Below, piece after piece: positions 8,497 to 17,204 of a DNA stretch of 64,000 bases. How positions within the stretch are numbered: the stretch's first letter is position 1; every line of letters begins with the position of its first letter. The DNA is from Schleiferilactobacillus shenzhenensis LY-73 (lineage in GTDB: Bacteria > Bacillota > Bacilli > Lactobacillales > Lactobacillaceae). Position numbers and translations under genes: made by a program. Under the pieces are notes generated by a model, which saw only the letters and a program-made list of their open reading frames with translations, made no database searches and was not told the origin of the DNA. The DNA lies in assembly GCF_000469325.1 (NCBI RefSeq), contig NZ_KI271587.1, forward strand, positions 73,604 to 137,603, given 5' to 3'.

Positions 8497-8657
8497 CCCT
8501 CAGAGCCGAATGTGCTTTACTCCATTCTTTCAAATATATATAGAATTCACAAAAAATTCATTTTTCATCCTTCTACACCGGGGAGCGATGAGTCCTTCAC
8601 TGTTTTGTTGAACACTTTAAGATCTTTTTGTGAAGACTTGTTGACTGCTGTGATGAA

Positions 8658-11417
8658 CTACCGCCTGGTACTGCTGCTCGCACTGTTGTCGCTGGGTACG
8701 TTCAGCGTCACGTCCGGCGCACTGCCGCCGTAAGACCGAATCTCGTTCATGATGCTGATGAGCTTCTGCCGCTGGGTCTCCTTGTCGCTGGCGTTGGTCT
8801 CATAGGCTTGGCGGGTGGCGGCCAGCTGCGTGTCGTATTGGCTCTGCAGTTCCGCCAGCTTGGCCTGGCGCTCCTTGTCCCGCTCGCTTTCGATGGCTGC
8901 TTTCTGCTGGTTATACTTCGCCAGTTTAGCGTTGCTTTCTTCTTCTTGCAGCAGGGCCTGCTGGTAATTCAGATCCCGCACCAGGTGATTCAGCTGGTCG
9001 TCGAAACTGCGCTTGGCACTTTGCCGGCGCACTTTTTGATTCTTATAACGAATATCTTGGATCTGCTTGAGCCAGGTGTCGTACTTCTTCAGACTGGGCA
9101 GCTCGCCCTGGTCGTTGAAGTCGGCAATAGCCGTGCGCACAACTTTCTCCCGCTTGTCTTCTTCTTTCTTCGACAGGTGGTAGATGAGCCGATAATCCAG
9201 GTTGGTCAAGCGGTCAGCATTGGCCTGCTTGCGCTCGCTGGCGAGCTGGCTGAGGTCGGCCGTGATGACGTCATTGGCGGTCTTCTTCTGCTTCTCCGGC
9301 AAGGCTTCCAGATTATTATTCCCCACCTTGCGGATCGTGCTGGGCATCGGGAAGTCCGTCTTGGTCTCCTTCAGCGCCGAGACCAGGTACTGCCCCTCCG
9401 CTTTGAACAGGGCCATCGGCAGCATCTGCATACTTTCGGTGAGTTCTCCGTTATTACCCGAATTATTGGAATCATAGCCCGTCCAATTCGCGATGGTGAA
9501 GCGCGGGGTCAGACCGACGAAGCTGATGTCGTGGTAGTTATCGGTGGTCCCGGTCTTGCCGGCGGTGTACGGGTAATTGTTCAGCGCCGCCGCCTTGCCC
9601 AGACCATTCTTCAAGACGCCCTGCATCGTGTTGATCATCATGTAACTGGCATTGGCAGAAAAGACGTTCTTTTTCTCGTGGCCGTTCTGGAACACCGTCC
9701 GCCGGTTGTAACTGTCGTACAGGGTGGTCAGGTTGCTGGGGGCGATGAACTGGCCGCTGCGGGAGAACGTACTGTAGGCGCCGGCCATCTCAGTGGTATT
9801 GGTGCGGAAGCTGCCCAGGGCCATGGCCGGACCATTGGCCAGGTCGCTCGGCGTGATGGCGGAGAACTGCATCTGACCGAGCTTTTCATAATAAGACTTC
9901 TGCGTATCCTGGGCGGCCAGTTGGAAGGCGACCGTGTTGACGGAATCTTCCAGGGCGTGGCGCAGGGTCATACTACCATGGTAACCAGCGTAATAGTTCT
10001 GCAACGGCTGCCCATTGACGTTAGTGACGGGCTTATCGACCATCGTACTCATCGGCGTATACCCCCGGCTGAAGGCTTCGGCGTAGGCCACGATCGGCTT
10101 GGCCGTGGAACCGAAGGGCCGGGCACTGAGCGCCCGGTTGACCTGGTCGTTCTGGGGAGAGCGGCCGCCGATGATGGCCAGCACATCCCCCGTCTGGTTG
10201 TCGACCACAGTGCTGGCCACTTGCGGCTGCAGGCGGCCCTGGCTGTCCTTGGCCGTGTACGGCGCATAAGTTTGACTGGCGAGCTGCTCAATCTTCTGCT
10301 GGATACCCATATCGATGGTGGTATTGATCACGTAGCCGCCGTTCAATAATTGGGCATAGTCCTGCTGATAGAGCCGATTATATTGCGCGTTATAGTTCTG
10401 CTGCGCCTTCGTATCTTTGAAGGCATACTGGAACGTGAAGCCGTTGGCCGACATCAACGCCTCGGTGGCATTGGTCAAGGCATACGACACGGCATAATTG
10501 TCCGTGATGTTGCTATTGGTATTGGTGTTCGTTACGTTCAGCCCCAGCGGCTTGGCCGACTCCCGAGCGAAGACCTTGCTACCAATCAGGCCCTGCTGCT
10601 GCCAGACGTAGAGCACCGTATTGCGCCGGTTGCGCGCCCCGGTGGGATTATTCAACGGGTCGTACAGCGTCGGGTTGTTGGGAATCCCCACCAGCAGCGC
10701 AATCTGGTTCAGTGTCAGCTTGCTTTGGTCCGTGTTGAAGTAATACTTGGCGGCGCTGCCGATGCCGTATTGGCCATGGCCGAAGTACGTGTCGTTCAGA
10801 TAGAATTCCAGGATATCGTGCTTGCTGAATTTTTTCTCCAGTTCCTGGGCGATGACCATCTCCCGCACCTTGCGCATGGGGGTCTGGCTCTGGTCCTTGA
10901 GAATATCGTTCTTCACCAATTGCTGGGTGAGCGTAGAGCCGCCTTGGACCTGGCGCCGGCGCAGCACGCTGACCAGTGAGCGGACTACGGCGTAAGGATC
11001 GACTCCGTGGTGTTCATAGAACCGGCGGTCTTCCACCGCCACCAGTCCCTTGGTGATCCCCGGATTGATTTGGGCATACTTCAAGTAGATGGGCTGGTTC
11101 GGCGACAGCGTCCGAATGACCTGACCATTTTTGTCCTTGACCACGGTGGGCTGTTTAGGCGAAAAGTCCGCCCGTTTCACGGTAGCGGCAATGGTGTAGC
11201 CGTCGGTAATGGCCTGCTTGGCCTGGCCGCCGTACTTGGCCCAGGCCACGCCCGCCGCTGTCCCCGCCAGGACCAGCAGGGTGAGCAGGACCAGGAGAAA
11301 GATCTTCCAGCCGCGGTGCTTCTTATGCGGCTGGTGCCCGTGATGGTGCCGGCGCGCGGCTTCAGCGGCTTGGCGGCGGGCGGTGCGGGATAATACCCCG
11401 GGCTGTTGCTCATCCAC
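8658..11417 (-). CDS. pbp1A: Class A penicillin-binding protein 1A
   Basis: About 919 residues. A short basic, His-rich cytoplasmic tail and one membrane helix (about 38-60) lead to a family 51 glycosyltransferase (EDRRFYEHHGVDP, GGSTLTQQLVKN) and a transpeptidase with SxxK (FGSTAKPIVAY), SxN (EDSVNTVAF) and GKTGTTDNYHD. It polymerises and cross-links peptidoglycan outside the membrane. The C-terminus is an unusual charged coiled coil of about 150 residues rich in Gln, Lys and Glu. The start is GTG 11417 with AAAGGAG upstream; an ATG three bases further on is in another frame. It follows the 11446-12750 gene by 28 bases in the same operon. Confidence 0.9.
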   Translation of the reverse strand: MDEQQPGVLSRTARRQAAEAARRHHHGHQPHKKHRGWKIFLLVLLTLLVLAGTAAGVAWAKYGGQAKQAITDGYTIAATVKRADFSPKQPTVVKDKNGQVIRTLSPNQPIYLKYAQINPGITKGLVAVEDRRFYEHHGVDPYAVVRSLVSVLRRRQVQGGSTLTQQLVKNDILKDQSQTPMRKVREMVIAQELEKKFSKHDILEFYLNDTYFGHGQYGIGSAAKYYFNTDQSKLTLNQIALLVGIPNNPTLYDPLNNPTGARNRRNTVLYVWQQQGLIGSKVFARESAKPLGLNVTNTNTNSNITDNYAVSYALTNATEALMSANGFTFQYAFKDTKAQQNYNAQYNRLYQQDYAQLLNGGYVINTTIDMGIQQKIEQLASQTYAPYTAKDSQGRLQPQVASTVVDNQTGDVLAIIGGRSPQNDQVNRALSARPFGSTAKPIVAYAEAFSRGYTPMSTMVDKPVTNVNGQPLQNYYAGYHGSMTLRHALEDSVNTVAFQLAAQDTQKSYYEKLGQMQFSAITPSDLANGPAMALGSFRTNTTEMAGAYSTFSRSGQFIAPSNLTTLYDSYNRRTVFQNGHEKKNVFSANASYMMINTMQGVLKNGLGKAAALNNYPYTAGKTGTTDNYHDISFVGLTPRFTIANWTGYDSNNSGNNGELTESMQMLPMALFKAEGQYLVSALKETKTDFPMPSTIRKVGNNNLEALPEKQKKTANDVITADLSQLASERKQANADRLTNLDYRLIYHLSKKEEDKREKVVRTAIADFNDQGELPSLKKYDTWLKQIQDIRYKNQKVRRQSAKRSFDDQLNHLVRDLNYQQALLQEEESNAKLAKYNQQKAAIESERDKERQAKLAELQSQYDTQLAATRQAYETNASDKETQRQKLISIMNEIRSYGGSAPDVTLNVPSDNSASSSTRR

Positions 11418-11445
11418 GGGCAGTTTTCTCCTTTCTTCCTTCAAC

Positions 11446-12750
11446 TCAGTAAACGTAAACGACGGTGCTGGGGGTGATCTGGTTGGCAATGGTATTGTAA
11501 CCGGCACTGGTACTGATCATGTTGCTCAGAGTGCTCGCGCCAGCGGCAATGAAGCCGATGGTGGTCCGGCCCTTGAGCAGGATGCTGGTCTGGAGGTCGG
11601 TGTTGTTGCGCAGCCAGAAAACCGGGGTGGCGGCGTTGAAGTCGCTGGTGTCGTTGCTGTTGGCGGTGTCGGCGACGGGACTGGTGCTGGGGGCGGCACT
11701 GGTCTGGGCGTAGTACGTGCCGAAGTCGCTGGCGCTGGGGTCGGTGACGACAGCGCCCTGGCCGCCGTCGATGGTGGCGCTGACGCTGTACTGCCCGCCG
11801 CTCAAGCTGAGGCTGTCCAGCGTGATGGTGTTGCCGTCGGCGGAATAGTGGCCGCTGGTCCGGGTGAGGAAACGGGCCGCTTGGGTCGCCTGGTCCACCA
11901 GCAGGACCCGGCTGGCCGTGATGCCGGCGTTGCTCAAAATGGCGTCATAATCGCTGCCGCTGTTCCCGGCCACCGTGGACCCGCCCTGGGTGATGGTCAC
12001 CTGAGCGGGGGTATAGCCCTGGGTCAGCGGGGCGTTCTTCAAGGCGTCCAGGGCTTTTTGCTCCGCGGCCGACTGGGCGGCGTTGGTCTCCGAGGTGTTC
12101 TTCTCGAAGGCGGCATCCAAGTCCTTCACCGGCTGGCGCCAGCGGTTCGCCACGGTGCGGTTACGGATCAGGCTGTAATACGCCTTGGTCTGGGCAATCT
12201 GCTGAAGTGTGGGGGCGGTCTTCGTGGCTTGGTAATCCCCGTAGATCTTCTGGATAAACGTGTTGGCGTCCGTGGTCTGCTGGAACCAGACCTGGACCGT
12301 GTCCAGCTTGTTCTTCTGGTCTTGGTAAACGGTCTGATTCTTCTCTTGGAGCAGCGTCTGGTCCAGCTTGCTCAAGCCGGCCGCCGTCACGCTATCCCGG
12401 TAATCGCCTTGACCGTCGTACAGCGCCGCCACCTGCTTCGCCCGGTCTTGGCGGCGGGCGTAATCCGTGGCAAAATGCTGCCAAAGGGTTTGGCTGCGGT
12501 CCGTGAAGGCCCATTGCCAGGTCGCCCGGGTACCGGCCAGCTGCCGTCGGTCACTGGGCGCGACGTCCGTCTTCAGCGCCCGCTGTTCCAGATTGGTGTA
12601 CTGGGCTTCCACCGTGCTGCTGAAGTGGTGGTTCAAGAACCACCAGCCCATCAAAGCGACCACAAAGAGGGCCATCACTAAACTCGCAATGACCAGCATA
12701 ATCCGTTTGGCACGCTGATACTGCGGCGAACGCCGCGCCCCCTGGGCCAC
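11446..12750 (-). CDS. Anchored extracellular protein, unknown function
   Basis: 434 residues. A basic start, one membrane helix (about 15-40: MLVIASLVMALFVVALMGWWF) and a large outer part. The first outer half is alpha-helical with many Gln and Lys (QTLLQEKNQTVYQDQKN); the second has Ser/Thr/Asn-rich beta-like stretches. The GTG start has AGAAAGGA upstream. It sits directly before the PBP1A gene, so a role in cell-wall synthesis or its control is likely. I do not recognise a named domain. Confidence 0.7.
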   Translation of the reverse strand: MAQGARRSPQYQRAKRIMLVIASLVMALFVVALMGWWFLNHHFSSTVEAQYTNLEQRALKTDVAPSDRRQLAGTRATWQWAFTDRSQTLWQHFATDYARRQDRAKQVAALYDGQGDYRDSVTAAGLSKLDQTLLQEKNQTVYQDQKNKLDTVQVWFQQTTDANTFIQKIYGDYQATKTAPTLQQIAQTKAYYSLIRNRTVANRWRQPVKDLDAAFEKNTSETNAAQSAAEQKALDALKNAPLTQGYTPAQVTITQGGSTVAGNSGSDYDAILSNAGITASRVLLVDQATQAARFLTRTSGHYSADGNTITLDSLSLSGGQYSVSATIDGGQGAVVTDPSASDFGTYYAQTSAAPSTSPVADTANSNDTSDFNAATPVFWLRNNTDLQTSILLKGRTTIGFIAAGASTLSNMISTSAGYNTIANQITPSTVVYVY

Positions 12751-12799
12751 CCCAATCGTCCTTTCTGCGTTACAATCTGTTCCTATTGTACCGAGACAA

Positions 12800-12832
12800 G
12801 GGATGATTCGCCAGGGGCGGGCGAATCATCCC
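12800..12832. promoter_or_regulatory. 13-bp perfect inverted repeat between divergent genes
   Basis: GGGATGATTCGCC (12800-12812) and GGCGAATCATCCC (12820-12832) are separated by seven bases. It lacks a T-run on either side and lies between two divergent genes for anchored surface proteins, so an operator is more likely than a terminator. Confidence 0.45.
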
Positions 12833-13024
12833 GGGATCAGGGCCGGTTAGTTGTGCCGCGGTCTGGCTGGGCAGATGCTTGTGCGGTTGACATTGTGACC
12901 GTTTTTTGCCGTGATTGATGTATAGAAGAAAGGCGGGCGGTCGCCGAGAACGACCGCAGTTTTTGCGCTCCCCCGGCCAATCAGTTAAGCTAGAGAAAGA
13001 AATTGTGGGGGAAGGAACGGCCGG

Positions 13025-13957
13025 ATGAGTAAGAAAGCGAAACGGCGGATTTTACGCTGGAGTATTGTACTGATCGTGTTGATCGTCATCGGGGTGTTTG
13101 GCTTTGTCCGCCGGACGGAAATCGCCAACGGCTTGTCCACGTGGCTGACGAAGCAGACGATCCCATTCAACCTGGTGGTCAGCCCCGATGCCGCGGCGGC
13201 GCAGGAAACGGTCAAGGGCGTCGACCTGGACGGGAACGACAGCAAGCGTCGGAATGCCGCCGTGGCCGCTTTTACCGTGGCTCAGCAGCGTTTCTCGGTC
13301 GCGGACCAAAACTATACGACTTTCCTTTCTCCCACCGAAGCAAAGCGCTTGAAAAAGTGGGTCAACGACAAGCCTTACCAATATATTAGCGACTTAACGA
13401 TGCTGGGCTATGGCCGCGACACTCAGGGCAGTTTCTTGTATCTGAGCGCGAACCGGTATCAGGACACGCCCGCCATCTGGTCGTACCGCTACCGCATCTA
13501 CTACCGGGGCGATCAGCTGCTCTCGTCATACTTCGCCGGCCGCTTCCAGGGGACCGTTCAGCCGCAATTCATCGTCCCCAAGGTGGGGCTGGGGACGCCG
13601 GGGAACGCGACGGCTGTCAACTTTCTGACCCAGATCAAGAACGGGCTGGGGCGGGCCGACCTCTACGAGAAAATCAACGATCGGTCCCTCTTCGTCGGCA
13701 TCGCCCGCCAGCTCGGGCTGGACGACGCCAGCGCTGCCGGCTTGCAGATGTACCTGCGCCGGAGCAACGGCAAGTTCAACAATTCCGCCATTACCAGTTA
13801 CGTCGTCACCGACGCGCCGCGAGTGACCCGCTTCACCCTGGTGGTCAAAAAAGAGGGCAAGCGGCAGCCGCTCACCCTCGTGTTCGATCGGAACAAGAGT
13901 AAATTCACACAATTACGGGTCGGGGACCAAAATCCAGGCAACCAGCGAAACGGATGA
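13025..13957 (+). CDS. Anchored extracellular protein, unknown function
   Basis: 310 residues. A lysine-rich start and one membrane helix (about 12-27: WSIVLIVLIVIGVFGFV) precede an outer domain of about 270 residues with many aromatic and basic residues (SYRYRIYYRGDQLLSSYF). GGAAGGA lies nine bases before the ATG. It is divergent from the PBP1A operon and shares a spacer with a long inverted repeat, hinting at joint control. No known family is recognised. Confidence 0.7.
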   Translation: MSKKAKRRILRWSIVLIVLIVIGVFGFVRRTEIANGLSTWLTKQTIPFNLVVSPDAAAAQETVKGVDLDGNDSKRRNAAVAAFTVAQQRFSVADQNYTTFLSPTEAKRLKKWVNDKPYQYISDLTMLGYGRDTQGSFLYLSANRYQDTPAIWSYRYRIYYRGDQLLSSYFAGRFQGTVQPQFIVPKVGLGTPGNATAVNFLTQIKNGLGRADLYEKINDRSLFVGIARQLGLDDASAAGLQMYLRRSNGKFNNSAITSYVVTDAPRVTRFTLVVKKEGKRQPLTLVFDRNKSKFTQLRVGDQNPGNQRNG

Positions 13958-14058
13958 TAAGCGGGAAAGCGCCGCTTATCGGGAGCGGGAGCAGTGAGCG
14001 CCGCGCACAATGGGGCAGTCAATTGCGATATTGACGCCCTTTTTGTCTGCCCGATACC

Positions 14059-14334
14059 TTACTTTTTGTGTTTGAGGCGGTGCAGGTGGTAGGCAATCAC
14101 GCCGGCACTGACCAGGAACAGAATGAGCAGGACGCCGTCCATCCCTAAGTAAAGTTGACCATCCTGGGGCGTGGCGAAGATGTGCGGGGATTGAACCAGT
14201 TGGCGGTCGCTGACAGTGAGGCGATATAGCATGATGGCGGCGCCGATGACTGCGCAGGTGAAGGTGGTGCGGTAGGCATTTCTCGAAAAGCGCTGCGAGG
14301 GATGCCCTTGGATGAGATCTTTGAGCAGGGACAT
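14059..14334 (-). CDS. Small membrane protein, paralogue of the 44425 gene
   Basis: 91 residues with two hydrophobic segments (about 26-43 and 64-82). GGAGGAGC lies before the ATG. The N-terminus, LLKDLIQGHPSQRFSRNAYR, matches the start of the 44425-44769 product (IKSIVQGHSSLRFTLNAYR), so they belong to one family. Here no secreted partner remains; an ABC transporter remnant lies upstream in the same direction. I infer a transport- or immunity-related role from these contexts only. Confidence 0.6.
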   Translation of the reverse strand: MSLLKDLIQGHPSQRFSRNAYRTTFTCAVIGAAIMLYRLTVSDRQLVQSPHIFATPQDGQLYLGMDGVLLILFLVSAGVIAYHLHRLKHKK

Positions 14335-14387
14335 GGTGGTGCTCCTCCTTTACAGTAGGGAATAAGCAATGTGCCGTTCTGGCGGAA

Positions 14388-14540
14388 TTACTCGGCCAGC
14401 GATTGTACTTGGCGGAAGGTTCTGTCGGCAACCCGATAGATTTTATCGAATTGGGCGGCATACCGTGCCGTCGCAGCATGTTCGATTTCGATTTGCGGGA
14501 CGGCCGCAAACCGGCCCTGCGGTGACAGCGTTCGTCAACT
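14388..14540 (-). pseudogene. Possible 3' remnant of a sugar kinase
   Basis: A frame overlapping the end of the ABC remnant reads QIEIEHAATARYAAQFDKIY then RVADRTFRQVQSLAE and a stop at 14388. The spacing of Tyr and acidic residues resembles the last helix of FGGY sugar kinases. It has no start of its own. The assignment is weak, but the frame is coding-like and belongs to something truncated. Confidence 0.25.
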
Positions 14541-14676
14541 GCCCCACAAACGCCGGGGAAACAATGCCGTCCAGTGCCATGAGCGCACAAAACACGATGC
14601 TCAAGAAGAGCCATCTTTTCGCATCGTGGAACAAGTACCGATAGAACTGGCGCTTACTGGTCGTTGGCTGGGGCAT
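14521..14676 (-). pseudogene. 5' remnant of an ABC transporter gene
   Basis: From an ATG at 14676 the frame reads MPQPTTSKRQFYRYLFHDAK and continues into a first membrane helix (LFLSIVFCALMALDGIVSPA) and FVGQLTNAVTAG, which looks like the first helix of an ABC exporter with fused ATPase. The similarity stops at about 14521, where the sequence passes into an unrelated frame. About 50 of some 550 expected codons remain, so the gene has been lost by deletion. Confidence 0.5.
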
Positions 14677-14869
14677 GGCGCTCACCTGCGTTTTCGGCGA
14701 GATGCACGTATGTGGAAAAAGTGCTCTCGCGCTGAGATAAGGCCAGTCTAATCTTGCCCCCCCAAATGTCAATATGATGATTGACAAATGTGCACGGCTC
14801 ATTTTGATCGGTGCTTCTCAGCTCTTTACACGCCACGGTCCCCCCCTTCCTTCTTTTTCCGGGAGAAAT

Positions 14870-14917
14870 AAAAAGCTGGCGCAAGCCTTAACGGCTCTTG
14901 CCAGTTTTCTCAAAATG
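14870..14917 (-). terminator. Terminator of manA
   Basis: On the minus strand AACTGGCAAGAGCC pairs with GGCTTGCGCCAGCTT across a TTAA loop, with one bulge, and is followed by TTTTTATTT. Confidence 0.7.
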
Positions 14918-14922
14918 TCAGA

Positions 14923-15897
14923 CTATTCTTGCTGTCCTGGTTCTGACGCAATGATCTGCATGTCGCCGTCCACGGTCCAGTCCTTGATCTGGGCTGGGAT
15001 GATGAAGTGCATCCCCTTGTGCAGTTCGTACGGGTCGCCGTCAGCGGTCAAGGTGCCGTCGCCGGCCAGCACAGAGACCAGGGTGTAGGGGGCACTGACG
15101 TGGTGCAGTGCCTGCTTATCCTTGATCCGCCACTGCCAGACGCTGAAGAACGGGGAGATGGGCGGCTGGACGTAGGTGGTGAAGGTGGACGCCCCGCGCT
15201 GTTCGGTCTGAATGTCGAGCTTGGGGTCGTGGTGCGGCACGTTGGTCACGTCGATGGACTGCTGCAGGTGCAGATCGCGCTTCTTGCCGGTCTTCGCGTC
15301 CACCCGGTCGTAATCGTAGAGCCGGTATGTGGTATCGCTGGACTGCTGGGTCTCCAGGACCATGATGCCCTTATTCAAGGCGTGGATGGTACCGCTGGGG
15401 ACGAAGATGAAGTCGCCGGTCTTGACCGGCACCTTGCGCAGCAGCTTGTCCCACTCGCCGGCGTGGATCATGTCCGCCAGCTCCTGGCGGGTCTGGGCGT
15501 GGTGCCCGTAGATGAGGTAAGAGCCCGGGTCGGCTTGGATCACGTACCAGCACTCCGTCTTGCCCAGCTCGTGCTCGTGTTCCTCAGCGTAGGCATCGTC
15601 CGGGTGGACTTGGACAGAAAGGCTCGCTTCCGCATCCAGGATCTTCGTCAGCAGCGGGAAGACTTTCTCACTGGGATCGCCGAAGTATTCCGGGTGCAGC
15701 TTATACGCGTCATCCAGCGCCAAGCCGGCCAAGGGTCCGTTGATCACCCGGCTGGGACCGTGGGGATGGGCTGAGATGGCCCAGCATTCCCCAATCTTGC
15801 CGTCGGGGATCTTATAGCCGAATTCGCTGGCCAGCTTGCGTCCGCCCCAGATCTTGGGTTGGAAATACGGGTGCAGAAATAATGGTTCGATTGCCAT
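14923..15897 (-). CDS. manA: Mannose-6-phosphate isomerase, class I
   Basis: 324 residues, the usual size for the short Gram-positive form. It interconverts mannose 6-phosphate and fructose 6-phosphate and needs Zn2+. Family motifs are PYFQPKIWGGRKL near the start, ISAHPHGPS (about 42-50), SVQVHPDDAYA (about 95-105) with metal-binding His, GKTECWYV (about 113-120) and FVPSGTIHAL (about 164-173). GGAGG lies eight bases before ATG 15897; an upstream in-frame start at 15930 has no site. It acts on the product of the mannose PTS encoded 5 kb downstream. Confidence 0.93.
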   Translation of the reverse strand: MAIEPLFLHPYFQPKIWGGRKLASEFGYKIPDGKIGECWAISAHPHGPSRVINGPLAGLALDDAYKLHPEYFGDPSEKVFPLLTKILDAEASLSVQVHPDDAYAEEHEHELGKTECWYVIQADPGSYLIYGHHAQTRQELADMIHAGEWDKLLRKVPVKTGDFIFVPSGTIHALNKGIMVLETQQSSDTTYRLYDYDRVDAKTGKKRDLHLQQSIDVTNVPHHDPKLDIQTEQRGASTFTTYVQPPISPFFSVWQWRIKDKQALHHVSAPYTLVSVLAGDGTLTADGDPYELHKGMHFIIPAQIKDWTVDGDMQIIASEPGQQE

Positions 15898-16069
15898 GGA
15901 CACTGCCTCCAATAGTAGTTTCCCTTTCATTATACCAAGATGAATCGCCAGAAACCGGCGATTCCGGGGATTGGGCCGAGAAGTCGTTGGTTAACGATAT
16001 ACCAAGTTTTGCGGGTTGAGGTCAGGCGGCGGCGAAACCACGGTATAATAAACGCAAAAGGAGGCGGCC

Positions 16070-16579
16070 GTGATGGTCAAATGGATACCGGCAAGTCTCT
16101 TACTGCTGCTGTGGCTGGGCAGTTTGCTGCGGGTGCGGCCCTGGCGGCAAGCAGCGACCTGGTCGCAAAAGTTGGCTCAATTTGCCCTGTGGAGCTACCT
16201 GCTCCTGCTCATTCCCCTGTGCTTCACGCCGTTTGCCACCCACCATGGGGCGTGGAGCGGGATGCAGCCGATCATGGTGGGGACGGCCCCCACCAACCCG
16301 ATCCCCTTCCGCGGGGCGTTCACCCCGGATTTCTGGCTCAACATTCTGATGACGGTCCCCTTCGGTTGGCTTCTGCGCCAGCTGTATCACTGGCGCTGGT
16401 CGCAGATCTTCCTCGCCGGTCTAGCGCTGACCGTCCTCATTGAGGGCGGTCAGTTCCTGGCCGGCCTGACCGTCCAGCTCAACCGCTGGGCCGACGCCAA
16501 CGATATCATCACCAACGTCACCGGTACCCTGTTGGGAAGTCTCTTGCGTGGACTATGGGAGCGATTCCGGGTACAATGA
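16070..16579 (+). CDS. VanZ-like membrane protein
   Basis: About 169 residues with four membrane helices. The central PIPFRGAFTPDFWLNILMTV and the C-terminal LIEGGQFL...RWADANDIITNVTGTLLG follow the VanZ family pattern (NIxxFxP..G, then E..Q......D.DD...N..G). VanZ proteins are linked to glycopeptide and lipopeptide tolerance and lipid carrier traffic, though most members are untested. AAAGGAGG precedes both GTG 16070 and ATG 16073; either could start. A TetR gene follows 52 bases later. Confidence 0.82.
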   Translation: MMVKWIPASLLLLLWLGSLLRVRPWRQAATWSQKLAQFALWSYLLLLIPLCFTPFATHHGAWSGMQPIMVGTAPTNPIPFRGAFTPDFWLNILMTVPFGWLLRQLYHWRWSQIFLAGLALTVLIEGGQFLAGLTVQLNRWADANDIITNVTGTLLGSLLRGLWERFRVQ

Positions 16580-16631
16580 TGGCATACCGTGGTACGGAGT
16601 TTCTTTTCTCAATTAAAGGAGGACATTGGCA

Positions 16632-17204
16632 ATGAAAGTTACCCGAGCCGAACTGGCCGGCCGTGCGCTGGATATGTTCCGCAAGAAGGGCTTCGACAAC
16701 GTGTCGGTGAACGACATCTCCGGGTCGTTCAACGTCACCAAGGGGTCGTTCTATCACTACTTCAAGAGTAAGGACGACATCTTGTTGGACTACTATAACA
16801 ACTTGCTGCTGAACTCGAATGTGCTGCTGGACCAGATCTTAGCCGGCCCGGCGCCGCTCACCGGCAAGATCAAGACCCTCACGGACATCGCGGTCAACGC
16901 GACCGTCACCCTGGGGCCGGACCTGCTCAAGCGGCTGCTGGTGCTGTACCTCACCCAGGCCAGCGACTTGAAACTGCTCCAAGAGGGCGGCTACCTGGTC
17001 AACTACCTGGCCGCGCTGCACACGCTGTTCACCCAAGGCAAGGACCAGGGGCTGTGGACCGTGGACATGCCCGGTGAAGACTTGTACCAGAATTACGTCC
17101 ATGACCTGCTGGGCCTGATCAGCGAGTGGGCATCGACCAACGGCGGCTTCGACCTGAAGGAAGCCGCCGGCAAGATGCGCGCCCTGCTGCCGGTCAAGGC
17201 GTGA
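16632..17204 (+). CDS. TetR-family regulator
   Basis: 190 residues. The N-terminal helix-turn-helix reads ALDMFRKKGFDNVSVNDISG followed by FNVTKGSFYHYFKSKDDIL, the standard TetR signature at about residues 10-55. The ligand-binding half is helical. AAAGGAGG lies nine bases before ATG 16632; the TTG at 16626 is too near the site. Its end overlaps the convergent SGNH hydrolase gene by 11 bases. The target is unknown; the VanZ-like gene just upstream is a candidate. Confidence 0.85.
   Translation: MKVTRAELAGRALDMFRKKGFDNVSVNDISGSFNVTKGSFYHYFKSKDDILLDYYNNLLLNSNVLLDQILAGPAPLTGKIKTLTDIAVNATVTLGPDLLKRLLVLYLTQASDLKLLQEGGYLVNYLAALHTLFTQGKDQGLWTVDMPGEDLYQNYVHDLLGLISEWASTNGGFDLKEAAGKMRALLPVKA

Noticed and set aside
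8808..10349. Long plus-strand open frame (513 codons) inside the PBP1A gene
   Set aside because: It is antisense to a clearly conserved PBP1A with all catalytic motifs; high GC produces long shadow frames. No ribosome site or protein-like composition.
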